A stretch of 64,000 nucleotides of DNA from Cladocopium goreaui (lineage: Eukaryota; Sar; Dinophyceae; Suessiales; Symbiodiniaceae), in contig CAMXCT020000468.1 of assembly GCA_947184155.2 (NCBI GenBank), positions 183,565 to 247,564 of the forward strand. Direction: 5' to 3'. The position numbers and the translations under genes were made by a program. Every line of letters begins with the position of its first letter. Within the stretch, counting starts at the first letter, position 1. The notes beneath the pieces are model-generated. The model saw only the letters and a list, made by a program, of their open reading frames with translations. It was not told the DNA's origin and searched no databases. This document shows, piece by piece, positions 10,109 through 20,400 of this stretch.

Positions 10109-10857
10109 CTGCCACGTCTTTGGACAGATAACCCGTAAAGTTGAAAGGGGGAACCCAAACCAAATTTAACAAAAAAGGAGAGAGAGACGGGGGAAAAGAG
10201 GGGGACAAAGAAGAGGAGGAGGGCAAACAAAAACGGAGGGGATCAATGAAAGGAACAGGGTGAGGTGAGTAGGTGACAATGCACCTGTCACGTCTTTGGA
10301 CAGACACACTGTGAAGCCAACAAAGATAACAGCAGAAAAAGAACAGTGAAAGATAGCAATGGAGCAATCCGAAAACAGGCAAAGACGTGCAGAAAAGAGC
10401 AGAAAACAACCAAAAAGCAGAATGTGAGTGATCTGAACCTGAGTGGGGGGGAGACAGAGCACCTGCCACGTCTTTGGACAGATACACTGTGCAATTAAAA
10501 GTGAAAAGTAATCACGAAATAGATCAAAGATAAAAGAGCGGATCCACGAAAAATGGAAAAAATTGTACCTTAGTAGAGCAGGCAGGGATGAAACAGTGAC
10601 CTGTCACGTCTTTGGACAGACACACTGTGTAAAAGCAGCGAAAATCGAGAAAGAGAAACAGTGCACCTGTCACGTCTTTGGACAGACACACAGTTAGAAT
10701 GAATCACTAAAAAGAGATGCGAAGGGGTTGTGTAAGGTGCCTGTCACGTCTTTGGACAGACACACAAGACACAAATCAAAAAGGGCCTTAGTAAGATTAA
10801 ATCACTCGAAAGAGATGCGGAGGGGTTGCGCGAGGTGCCTGTCACGTCTTTGGACAG
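10109..10857 (-). promoter_or_regulatory. LINE copy A leader: seven covarying hairpins in pyrimidine-rich sequence
   Basis: Seven hairpins at 10109-10127, 10285-10303, 10463-10481, 10601-10619, 10667-10685, 10741-10759 and 10839-10857. Each has inner stem CTGTC/GACAG (CTGCC at 10109 and 10463) around the loop ACGTCTTTG on the plus strand. Most also have an outer stem: ACAGTG/CACTGT at 10601, AACAGTG/CACAGTT at 10667 and TTGTGT/ACACAA at 10741. In gene sense the segments between hairpins are rich in C and T, mainly next to ORF1. The tandem arrangement recalls promoter monomers in the 5' UTR of mammalian L1, but the function here is unknown. Confidence 0.7.
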
Positions 10858-11206
10858 ACACACAAGCCACAAATCAAAAAGGACCTTAGGTAGTTAAGCA
10901 CGAAGCGAGTCACTAAGTGAACAAATAACTAAACAACGATTTAGGGGTGGCACAGCAGACAGAGAAGGGGTATCTCTGAAGCTGGGCAGTATCAAGAAAG
11001 AAACCAAAAGGTCACAGAGACGAATTTCAATCTTAACACCTTCACAAAAAACCAGGGTTTTCACTCACGGCAGGGAGGATCGAGCACGGCACCTTTAGAC
11101 ACCCCAGTGCAAAGGAACCCCCTACAACCCGATCTGCTACACCTGCAGCTGGCACTCACCCCCACTACTTGTGAGTGTGGCTACCAACTGTTTGAACCGA
11201 GAGGGG

Positions 11207-11226
11207 CTTGAGCCAAAGGGCTACGG
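11207..11226 (-). other. Spliced-leader relic at the 5' tip of LINE copy A
   Basis: Minus strand reads CCGTAGCCCTTTGGCTCAAG. This is the dinoflagellate spliced leader (CCGTAGCCATTTTGGCTCAAG) with AT replaced by C, so one base shorter. Copy B has an equivalent relic at its 5' tip, followed in both copies by related sequence ending in CGGTTCAA. Sequence upstream of the relics is unrelated between copies. The element's RNA was therefore probably trans-spliced, or begins with an SL copy, and was reverse transcribed to its end. Confidence 0.75.
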
Positions 11227-13900
11227 AGCATCCAGAAACCACCTTGACTGTCACGCAAGCTCTCAGAAAATTTGGCAAAGCAGAAGTAGCTGTATAGCAC
11301 AGCTGGTGCCCATTGCCATTCTCATTGTCAATGTTATCCTGTAATGGTCAGCGTAGTTGGAATCCTGTCTCTGGAGTAAGATACTGCCGCAATAGCGATG
11401 TGACTCAATACCCCCCTCAAGGGGGGGTAGGTATTGACAGCCTGTAGGTCATGCAAGACTATAACTGTAACTCATCACAGATGCCGTCATACCGTAGGAA
11501 GCCAAGAGGACCTGGAAAGGTGCCAATGGTACACGAATTCCGCAAAAAACTGATTCCCTCCGTAAGGTCATTGCAGATGAATAAGATAAACTCGTGCAGA
11601 GGGTAGGCTCAAGCAAAGAAAGATTGCTACTAGCGACCTGTACACAATTGCGCCGCTCTCGCATGGCAGTCGTGCTCAAGCCACAAACTTGAAAGGGTGA
11701 CTCGGTTCGCTGTACCAGCACCAGATTGACTAGCAGGATTCACTTTTTTTTTCCCCCGGTTTGGCCGATTCGCACTAGGCACGGTCCTTACACTTGCGTA
11801 AGCGGTGAAAAGCAGTAATGTAGAGGACACGTGTGGTCCAAAAACTCTGGCAAATCATCACTAGGAACAAAACAAACAAAACAAAACGACAACCAAAAAC
11901 GACCCGCAAATCCCCCAGCCAGATTTGCGTTTCGCCACAAAGCAAAACAGCGAAGCAACAAAGAAAGGGGCAGGGCCCAACAAAAACCAAACCAAAAAAC
12001 TTGAGATTTGCCTTGGATACAGTGACCTAAGCCACTGTATCATCCTCAAAAACATGCAAACTAATTAATTGCGGCAGTGCATGGAGTATAGTACACGATC
12101 GCCCCGACTGTCTTGCCTGAGAAAAGAGAATCCAGTATTGCAGGCAGACTGATGTGTAGCACGACAAAGGCCGCCTGTATGGACGTCTTGTCAATATAGC
12201 AACTTCGCATCGCTGCTGTTCACCCTGTATCGTCAGCGTATGCACGGCAGCCTGTTCCTGTCAATATGCACCACCGCAAGGGATTGTAATCTATTTCCCC
12301 CCCTAGGTGGGGAGGAGAGCACTGACAGCCTGCAAAATGGTGTGAGCACTCGCAGGAACCGTCATATTGCAATGGGCCCAAGACCCTAAGGCCGTGGGTA
12401 AAAAGGTGGCTAAAGGCCTGACCGGCACAATACGGCCATGACAGACAGATGAAGCTTCCGACCATAGCATGGGCTCGTGAGCACTTCCAGTATGATACTG
12501 CCGCTATGTATGCAAAAGTCGCATTCGCATTGCTGTCAAACTCGTTCCCCTAAACTATGAAGGTTGAAGTGGTTCACTGCGCCAGCACCAGATTCTCAAA
12601 CAGGAGTCACTAGGCGTCATCGTCCCAGCAAGTCCTGCGGAGAGGACCAGATGCACCGTACGTTAGCTGTGTATTCCAGACCAGGCCACTCTCCCACCGA
12701 GTGGGCCATTGCCAGGGCATTACAGAACATCCGCACAACGAACCATGTGGGCAGGCTTTGCTGCACTCGGGCGCTCCAGACTGAACTGCAGGAAGCACAA
12801 CTGGACAGCGCCAGTAGAGCTCACTGCAGTGCAGCCTAGTCCATGGCTCTACCGGGAATCTACCGCCCCTCTCGGAAAAAACGCAGAAACAACACAGAGC
12901 GAGAAGGGCCCTTCCCAATACAGCCAAAGAAAAAGCCACATGACTCAAACAAACCTAACACAAAACGAATTCAAAGGGGGAACAAGGAGAGGGGGGGACG
13001 GTGAACCAAAAACTGCCCCACCTCGGACGAATCCTTAGTCACTACCAGATGAGACCAATGTAGCTATGGTGAAACGACAGAGCTATTATGCAGAGCGGTA
13101 ACCTCGGTATCCAGGCAATAGATGAAGCAATCAGCACAAAACCAACCAACAGAAACCTGCCATCATGGGGGGAAGCAGAAAGGGGGGAGCGGCCAAAGCA
13201 CAACACACACAACACCACAAGCCACACAGAAGAAGCGAGGAGAGGAGCCAGGAGGCAGCAGAGGACAGAGTGAGAAAGGACACACACGCACCAGAAGGGG
13301 TACGAACGTGCCTTAGCGGAGTCCAAAAAGGGGCCAAGGATCATACGATGATGAATACCTCAGTGAGGGAGCACACTGCACCCCAAATACACAGGAAGCA
13401 TGGTGTAGAGGGAAAGATCCCCACACAGGGCCAAAGGCCTTTGTTGCCATGAGACACAATGAAGAGGGGAGACAATGCGCAACAAACACTCCACGCACAG
13501 AGGCAAGGCAACCAGGCCGTCGCCGGAAGCAACGATACCCAGAGGGAGGGACCAGTAAAACCTGGGCCAAGGCGCCAAAGAGGACCATCCGAGGGGGGAG
13601 GGAGGGCCACGTCAGGCAGGGAACAGGCAACAAAAACAGAACCAAAAAACAAGGCACCAACACCTAATGTAGCTCTGCTAAGGGCAAAACCTAGGGATGA
13701 GTCAACGAATTCAGATACCTTAACTAGTGGGAAGGGTGGGAGAGTGGGTGTCTCGTCAATACTAAGTCTGGGGATAATAACAACAGTTTCATTACCCATC
13801 GATGATTGTCAGGCAGAGGCTGCGAGAGCGTGCGCGCGTGCAATAGGCTTCATGGTGGAGGCGACCTTAGTATAATCTAAGCTCTTGACTGGACAGCACA
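11227..13900. other. Non-coding spacer with diverged internal duplications
   Basis: No supportable gene. Short open frames here are low-complexity and unlike the genes around them. Two segments resemble each other: 11705-11750 and 12572-12612 share GCCAGCACCAGATT-type sequence followed by AGGA(T/G)TCACT. The stretches near 11395-11450 and 12290-12340 both have a short C/G palindrome followed by GACAGCCTG. A-rich, pyrimidine-poor stretches occur at 11850-12000 and 12880-13660. This may be decayed transposon sequence. Confidence 0.4.
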
Positions 13901-13904
13901 TTCT

Positions 13905-14031
13905 AAACACTAGTGCAAAGAGAAAGCATGCTGCCCGATCTGTTATGCCTAAGCTGGCACTCGCACACAACGCCAAATGTGGCTACCAACTGTTGGAGAG
14001 ATCTGAATAGGTAGGAGCCAGGCATGTACCG
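13905..14031 (-). repeat. Fragment related to the LINE leader, with possible SL remnant
   Basis: 13905-13997 resembles the LINE copy A leader at 11112-11193. Shared blocks include CCCGATCTG, GCTGGCACTC and TGTGGCTACCAACTGTT. Just beyond it, 14015-14031 reads GAGCCAGGCATGTACCG, which is compatible with a worn SL complement. It is probably a remnant of another LINE 5' end. Confidence 0.4.
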
Positions 14032-14093
14032 CATGATGAACCTGACAATTATAAATGAGGAAGAGCTGTGTCCCCTACTGCATACCAGTGCAC

Positions 14094-14112
14094 CTGTCAC
14101 GTCTTTGGACAG
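14094..14112 (-). promoter_or_regulatory. Isolated covarying hairpin
   Basis: Inner stem CTGTC/GACAG with the ACGTCTTTG loop. The outer stem is unusually good: CATACC/GGTATG (14080-14085 with 14118-14123) plus GTG/CAC. Unlike the other hairpins it has no convincing minus-strand ORF just downstream. It lies 210 bp past the end of the helicase gene and close to the LINE-leader fragment at 13905-14031. Confidence 0.6.
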
Positions 14113-14323
14113 ACACACCGGTATGGACAGTAACCTTAAGTAGAAGTGACGAAAGGACCAAATAGATATTTAAGGCAACTCCCACCACCATTGTTGATGA
14201 AACAAAAGCCAAATACTGTGTGAGGGACAATGCGGAGTGAAACAGAAATGAGAAAAAGAGGAAGGGGGAGAAGGGGTGGACACAGAAAGGGTAAAAGTGA
14301 TGCGAAAAGGGGTGAGCTGGGGA

Positions 14324-17300
14324 TTATGTCATACCTCTCGCGAAATGTTCCAAATAATGCTTTTTATCCGATGTAATAGTGTCGTTCCATTCGTTGGTGA
14401 GTCCAAACGAAACTGGGTTCACTCCTTGCTGAGCAATAGCACGCTGATGAAGCGCTCGGATCGCCCTTTGATGTTCGTCCAGATCTTCCGGAGGGACTCT
14501 CCTGCGGACTTTCCTGTCTGGGAAGTTTCGTTCCCGCAGGTTGGTTTGCAAGGCATGTCCCGCTACATAAACTGCAGGTTGCTGGAATAAAACACGCTCT
14601 GCAAATCTGTGGAGATGCACTGTCCACTCAGCAAACATATGGCTGTGTGACAGTTGATTCCTGAGTCGCGCTTCCGTTTGATGAAGGCTCCCATTGGTAT
14701 GCCACAATCGCAAAAGACTGTAGTTGGAAGGCCAATCAAGGGGGCACAGTGTGGCTGTTTCTTTCCACTTTTCAGGTGTAAGCCCTGCTTGAGAGGGTAT
14801 GATCACTTCCAGAGTAGTACGATTCGGTCCCAGTGGTTGGAGACCTCGCATCATGGATGGTTCAACGAGCCCTGTGGTATATCCATGGATGAGCTCCTGG
14901 AAACATCCAGCCATTTGAAAGTCTTCATCCAATCCAAGGCGAAAACCAGGCATGTTTTTGGCAGCAAATTTAACTGCCTGGAGCAGCTGCTTTGCTCCCT
15001 CCACTGGAGTCTCGTCACAGGAACGTTTCGGGCACGTGATGTTAATTTCTTGTGGTTTCTGCGCATTCTCAGGAGCATTCTCGAGAAGTTTGGGAGCAAT
15101 TTTGCTGGCCCAGCTAGCCGGGAACCATGCCAGTAGGGCAGAGGCACCACTCGTAAGGTCCACTAACCCAGTAGTGCGTCGATGCGGCCGATCTGTGACC
15201 AGGACTTTAACTGGGCCACTCGGCGCTCGACTCCGATTCACCTCAGAGCTCTCTCGGGCCGAGCCAATGAGTTCAGACAGGATGGGCCGAAACCAGTAAG
15301 TGGCATACAACAGGCATTCAGTTTCTGGAGTCACCATGGATTCAGCCAATCTCATCAACGAGCTCATCGCCTGGGCGAGCTTCTCTGCCAATCGAATTGT
15401 GAGAGCCCTTGCCGTCTGCAGGAGGACATCCTCCACACTGGCAATTTGCCCGCGCAACCACAGTTCACAGGCCACACTAAGCAAGGTGCGCGCAAACTTT
15501 TCTTGGATGGCAGTCAAAGACAACGTCAATCTCGCCTGTAGCCACAGCGGCGGGAGAATTCCAAGGTTTTCGGGTATGCAAAAAGGGTTTCCGTTAGGTT
15601 GGACATTAGTAATCAGGATTGCTAGCTTGTCAGCTGCACTCACAATCTCGTCTTCAGAGGGATCTTCAGCTGCATCAGGTATGGGTGGGCACCACGCAAC
15701 TGTAGGGTCCTCTGGATCACTCTCGTCATCGGTAGAGGCTGCTTCCTCATCCGAGGAGGGGTCATTCACTGTGTCTCCTGCACCCTCGGGGCTTGCGAGT
15801 TTCATAGACCCTGGATCAAATTGGCGATCCAATGTGGCCAAGAGGTCCGGTTGCAACCGATGAGCATCGAAGTAATGGATACCCGGGATTACGACGAGTT
15901 GTCGATCCTGTATACCCACGTGAAAGAAGACCTTGTGGCCTCTATGTCGATGAACAAGTGCTGGGGACTCATTATAGGCTGCACATAGCCAGAGAGGAGA
16001 TCTGTAACCATCAGCAGCATAACCATACAAGTATTCACGATCAATCGAGCAGGGGAAAAACCCGCTGGTCGTCAGCACATGGTCACGTGTGCGGGACTCT
16101 AGCGCTGCAAGGACATCAGGGGGAAGACGTAGCTTGTCTTTGCATGCCACAACCAGCCGATATCGTCTCCACGCTCGCGTGCCATTGATGGTCACTATCA
16201 TGGCAATAGCAAGAGGGGGTTTGTCTTGGGGAATAAAAGGTGCCCCTAATCCCCAGTCCAGTATGGCAATTTTGTCGCTCGGGTAGGTTGTGGGGCCATG
16301 GTACTGGATCTCCCTACCTTTGAGCGTGAAGTACCCATAGTGGTACACCCCTAATGTCTGTGCCATCCCAATCATGCCTGCCATGTCGAGAGGCGAGACA
16401 ATATAGGTATGTTCAATGGCTCTTGTGAGCGCTACAGTTGCTCTTCCATAGCAGTCCTCACGCTCGTCTGCTGTTGCATCCCTACGTCCTCCACTGAGAA
16501 ACCCGACACCTGTTTGAACAATGACCGCAATGCGTGCTGTCGCCCCTGCAGCAGAGGAAGTGGTGGAAACTCTCAGCCCGCCATACCACGCTGACTGAAA
16601 GCCATGTTGGAGTAGCAAGTTGTGCACCGCCGTACGGTTGCATAAGACAAGCAGCTGCGAGGTCGCTCCCTGTTGCAAGTTGCGATAATAATTCTTCAGG
16701 TAGGTGCAGAAGGCAACCACATCCTCAACAGCTGCTCGTAGATCTTTAGGTGCATTCCACAGTACTGTACGGAAACCTCCTTGTGCCACAGTGGACTCAT
16801 GTGGCACGAAGTGTCCAATGTAGATGTGATTGGGCTCATGGAGGACTAACTCAGGATATCGAACTGCAACGATAGCTTGGTAGGTCAGCATTGAGACCCG
16901 CGAGCTGTTAGGGAGAATGATACCCCACCGGTGAGGACCACATAGCCCGGCTGCTTCAAGGGTTGTGGTGCACTCAGGTACCCCAAATTCCTCTGGTGCT
17001 GTGGCAATCAATAGGACTGCTAGAGCTGCTGCAATTAGGCTGCTGTGTGCATCCAGCTGGCACGATATGCGGCAGTGAAACACACGCCCCAGAGCGGTAG
17101 GCAGCTCGTAGTCTTGCGGAGTGGATGTCCATGGGCCACTATGCGACTTGTTTGCAAGTCTCAGCAGATTAAAGAGATCAGACTCCGGATCTTGGCTCGC
17201 ATCAGGCCAAAGCTGAGCTACAAGGGCTGCCATTCGTGCCGGCGGAAGATAGTCTCCTGGCTTATCAAGCGCTCGGAGCCCTAACGGCCGTTTCAACAGT

Positions 17301-17431
17301 TTGCGTCGATTGACAGCCGCTGCTCGGCCTTTGGACAGCCCTCCTGGAGTTTGCCTGTGATCTCCAATGAAGACAGTAAGGGTTGGTTGTTGAATGGCAG
17401 CGAGAGCTGCAATCTCATGGTAATTGCCATA
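14324..17431 (-). CDS. SF1 helicase, C-terminal part (after an in-frame stop)
   Basis: Same reading frame as the 17432-21763 part, separated only by one TAG codon at 17432-17434. The first ATG after it is at 17296 (990 codons), but the 45 codons before that are open and contain GDHRQTPGG, the helicase motif III (GDxxQ) expected just after the DESQ box. From the ATG at 17296, residues 281-300 contain CYGRATVALTRA, the motif VI of UPF1/DNA2-like superfamily 1 helicases. An acidic stretch lies near residues 515-560. The remaining ~430 residues are unrecognised. With the upstream part it forms a protein of ~2480 codons. If TAG is not read through or edited, the helicase core is cut in half. Confidence 0.75.
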   Translation of the reverse strand, partial: YGNYHEIAALAAIQQPTLTVFIGDHRQTPGGLSKGRAAAVNRRKLLKRPLGLRALDKPGDYLPPARMAALVAQLWPDASQDPESDLFNLLRLANKSHSGPWTSTPQDYELPTALGRVFHCRISCQLDAHSSLIAAALAVLLIATAPEEFGVPECTTTLEAAGLCGPHRWGIILPNSSRVSMLTYQAIVAVRYPELVLHEPNHIYIGHFVPHESTVAQGGFRTVLWNAPKDLRAAVEDVVAFCTYLKNYYRNLQQGATSQLLVLCNRTAVHNLLLQHGFQSAWYGGLRVSTTSSAAGATARIAVIVQTGVGFLSGGRRDATADEREDCYGRATVALTRAIEHTYIVSPLDMAGMIGMAQTLGVYHYGYFTLKGREIQYHGPTTYPSDKIAILDWGLGAPFIPQDKPPLAIAMIVTINGTRAWRRYRLVVACKDKLRLPPDVLAALESRTRDHVLTTSGFFPCSIDREYLYGYAADGYRSPLWLCAAYNESPALVHRHRGHKVFFHVGIQDRQLVVIPGIHYFDAHRLQPDLLATLDRQFDPGSMKLASPEGAGDTVNDPSSDEEAASTDDESDPEDPTVAWCPPIPDAAEDPSEDEIVSAADKLAILITNVQPNGNPFCIPENLGILPPLWLQARLTLSLTAIQEKFARTLLSVACELWLRGQIASVEDVLLQTARALTIRLAEKLAQAMSSLMRLAESMVTPETECLLYATYWFRPILSELIGSARESSEVNRSRAPSGPVKVLVTDRPHRRTTGLVDLTSGASALLAWFPASWASKIAPKLLENAPENAQKPQEINITCPKRSCDETPVEGAKQLLQAVKFAAKNMPGFRLGLDEDFQMAGCFQELIHGYTTGLVEPSMMRGLQPLGPNRTTLEVIIPSQAGLTPEKWKETATLCPLDWPSNYSLLRLWHTNGSLHQTEARLRNQLSHSHMFAEWTVHLHRFAERVLFQQPAVYVAGHALQTNLRERNFPDRKVRRRVPPEDLDEHQRAIRALHQRAIAQQGVNPVSFGLTNEWNDTITSDKKHYLEHFARGMT

Positions 17432-20400
17432 CTATTGACTTTCGTCCATGAAAGCAAGCCAGGTGCGAGAGATCCAATGGCCAAAAGTGGAATAGCGCAT
17501 TGCCATTTCCGCCGTGGCTGAGCCACCTGTTGCAATGAGTACATTCTTGTGAGCGATGATTCTATTACGGTCACTGCATCGGACGTCAATTTTGGAGGCA
17601 TATGCTTCTCCTTTACCTTCCTCCATGCGACCAATTAGCCTACCGAAGCTCCTGATTGTGGGGGGCGCGAGATCACTTAATTGATCCGCAAGTGCTTTGG
17701 CAGCTACATTTTCTTTCGTATAGATGATCGCAACAAAGTCCTTGAGTTCGCAGCTCAGGGCAATGAGCAAGACCGCAAGGGACCGCGTTTTGCCAGCACC
17801 AAAGACCCCTGCAATACATAAGTCAGATCTTCCTGTCAGAATGGCCAGCAACAGTGCAATTGAGACTGTCAAGACATGTCCATCACCGTGGGCTGCTAGA
17901 GGAAGGAGATGCTCACGGTAGTAACTGTCATGGGCCCCATCCATCGAGATCGTGGCTGGTGTCAAAAACCGGCTCAAGATTCTGACTAATGCATCAGTCA
18001 GCTGCGTTTTGCGCTCGCTGGCCATACGGCGAACAGGTATATGCGGCTGCACGATGCCCATTGCCAATGGTAGGCGCGACTGGTTAGCTTGTGCAAACAC
18101 TAAGAGTTCATGGCGGCTGCGTGTGTCTCCCAGAAAGGCTAGCTCCTCCCACACTACGGCCATGGACACGTGGTCTTCGATGGGTTTCGGCCAGTCCTGT
18201 GCAGGATCAAAGTAACTCATTGTTTTGAGATACTGGTCCAAAAGTCGCCCACAAAAGGTCCGAGCAATGGGTAGCGAGACGATAACAAGCTCCAGCAACT
18301 TCGGGGCAATGCGCTTGAGCGCTCGCTGAGCAGGGTTCTTGCTGGTTCCGCTCGGCATCACTTTTTCATGTACCAGTAATATGACACACCGCTGCTGAGT
18401 GTCTGGCAACTGGAGTACTCCCAGTAGTGCTCTGCCCGCCATCACGTTGGCTTCCAAGTTGCCTAGATTCCCAGCTTCACAGAGAGCACGCGGCGAGGTC
18501 ATTGGAACATCCGAAGGTGCACTAAAGAGCAGGAGCGGGGCACCGTCAGTATGTAGGTGAATGACATGAAAACCAGCATACGCCTCATATTGGTAGGTGA
18601 CCTGTAACCGTGTTCCCGTTTGTCCTCGCTTCTTCTGCTGAGCTAGTTCTACACTGACCCAGGGCTGGAGATGTTGGAGCTGCCGTCCCGCATGATAAGC
18701 GTCTAGTTGCGGAAGCACCATGTCCAGTAGGAAGATGAGGGTACGTAATGAAAAACCACGCAGGAATTCCGCCAGTAAGTTGCGAACCAGCAACCCTCCC
18801 TCATCATGGGATCCTCCCGGTGTGGGAATCATCGCAATCAGAGCTGCTTGTAGTTCAGCTTCCGTATCAGGCTGACCATCCCGAATGTCCCGTCCGACAA
18901 TGGGTACTGTTTGTAGCTCAGTGTTCCCCTCTCCTGCTGCTACTAACAGAGCACTTAGAGTCGTCTTGAGGTGTTCAGGAAGGTCAAAGCTAACCCATGA
19001 AAGTACACGCAGCAATCCCTCGCACTGTAACCCATGTGGAATGACTTGAGGGGTGGTGATTTGTAATCTTTGGACTTCATGGACCCCTTCATCAAGGTCA
19101 ATGAAGAGCAAGTGGCCATAGGAGTGTTTGGCACGCCCACTCCATGTGGGGTGCCCTTCTATAAGAACAACCTGATAATTGAATTCTGTCAGAGAGTCAG
19201 GTTTCCACACACATAGCCGGTCCTCCAGGCAGTGCACCAGTGTGACTCTGCGTTCGCCAGTGGCAAGTCGCATCATCTCTGGCGGCGTCGCAATCGCAGC
19301 AACTTTGGTGAGGCCAGGGAACGCAGCAAATTCACTCAGGATCTCGTGGACTGCAAGGCCCGTATAGGACCCTGCCGAGAACCCATAAACGTTGATGTCC
19401 CTGACACCTCCTGTATCCGCTGTAGTGACTAAGTGTGGAAAACATGACTTCAGAAATAGATGTTTACCTTGCGGATGGTAGCAACGAAAGATCTGCATAA
19501 TTGCTGTTGACCAGGTCGGGTGTGGTGGCCTGGCATGGGCTGGCCGGATATTCGCGGCCTCAATGAGGCGAATCGCTCTCGTGAGCAGCAGTTGTTGATC
19601 GGAGAACTGTTCAGGGAGGAAATCTCGCCAAGCTGTCCATCCTTCTGCAGTGGAGAGTAGCTGGTATACCGCATATTCGTGCACTGTTTTGGTGAGGCCC
19701 AATTGGGTGACATGTGCTTCCCAATCATCTGTCATCGCAAGCGATGGGCCATACACCTTTGTTTGCGCAAGATTTTGCAGGAAAATATCATAGTCGTGTT
19801 CGCCACTAAGTAGGCCACCCCCTAATCCACTGCAATGCACTTCAAGGGGTCGGTCTTGCATTGGGGCGTCATCTTGCCAGACTTCTGAGAGGGAAAGGAC
19901 CCAGGAGGCCCACTCGGCAGAGCCTTTGAGCGCTACGGGCAGCGCAGCTTCAGGTTGTCTTCCAATGTAGTTTTGTTTGGACACCTCTCCAACATCTATG
20001 GCCTGCTCATTGACAGTGACTTCCCACTTAGCCATCTCTCTGAAAGGTAACGGAAGACCAAAATTTAGGAGAGCTGCTTGCTGCAGCGATGTACATGAGG
20101 GTTCCGATTGTTCCTTCCGTTGCCACAGTCCACACAGCAAAATTAGTTGAGCTTGGGAGAGAGGAGGAGGAGGCACTTTGGCATGCAGTCGCAGACCAAC
20201 CACTGGAAGGAAATTGTGATGCAGCCATTGGGGCTTCCATTCTTGTGTACCAAATAAAGCCGCGGCCAGCGGCAACCAGCCGAATTGGGCAAGGTCAGCG
20301 AGACTGCTAGGCATTCTTTTCTTGGCATTGGTGCCAAACCCATGCAGAATAGCAGGCCGCATGTAATGTGGCTCGATTGCCATGGCTTGGTACATCTTGT

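Larger units (their letters stand above)
1..11226 (-). mobile_element. LINE retrotransposon with DNA methyltransferase, copy A (3' truncated by window edge)
   Basis: A non-LTR retrotransposon read on the minus strand. In sense order it has a 5' tip that is a spliced-leader relic (11226-11207), a leader with seven hairpins (10857-10109), ORF1 (10010-3210, broken) and ORF2 (from 3191, running off the window at base 1). It is near-identical to copy B: coordinates differ by a constant 34505 across the first 3.4 kb, so there is no net indel in ORF2. ORF2 carries apurinic endonuclease and reverse transcriptase motifs, which define a LINE. A C5 DNA methyltransferase within the element matches the published dinoflagellate DNMT-LINE architecture. 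The leader has diverged far more from copy B than the coding part has. The 3' end is not in the window. Confidence 0.85.

Noticed and set aside
10068..10494. Several overlapping open frames containing repeated CLSKDVTGAL or SVQRRDRC peptides
   Set aside because: These are translations of the hairpin repeat itself in different frames, in pyrimidine-rich leader. The same happens in copy B at 44755-45297. They are not conserved as protein.
10109..10857. CRISPR array, because of regularly repeated ~25-nt sequences
   Set aside because: Spacing is irregular, outer stems vary by site, the repeats occur singly upstream of genes, and the genome is eukaryotic.
13341..13799. 152-codon hydrophobic open frame on the minus strand
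   Set aside because: Low-complexity, no leader signals, overlapped by equally long frames on the other strand; most likely chance.
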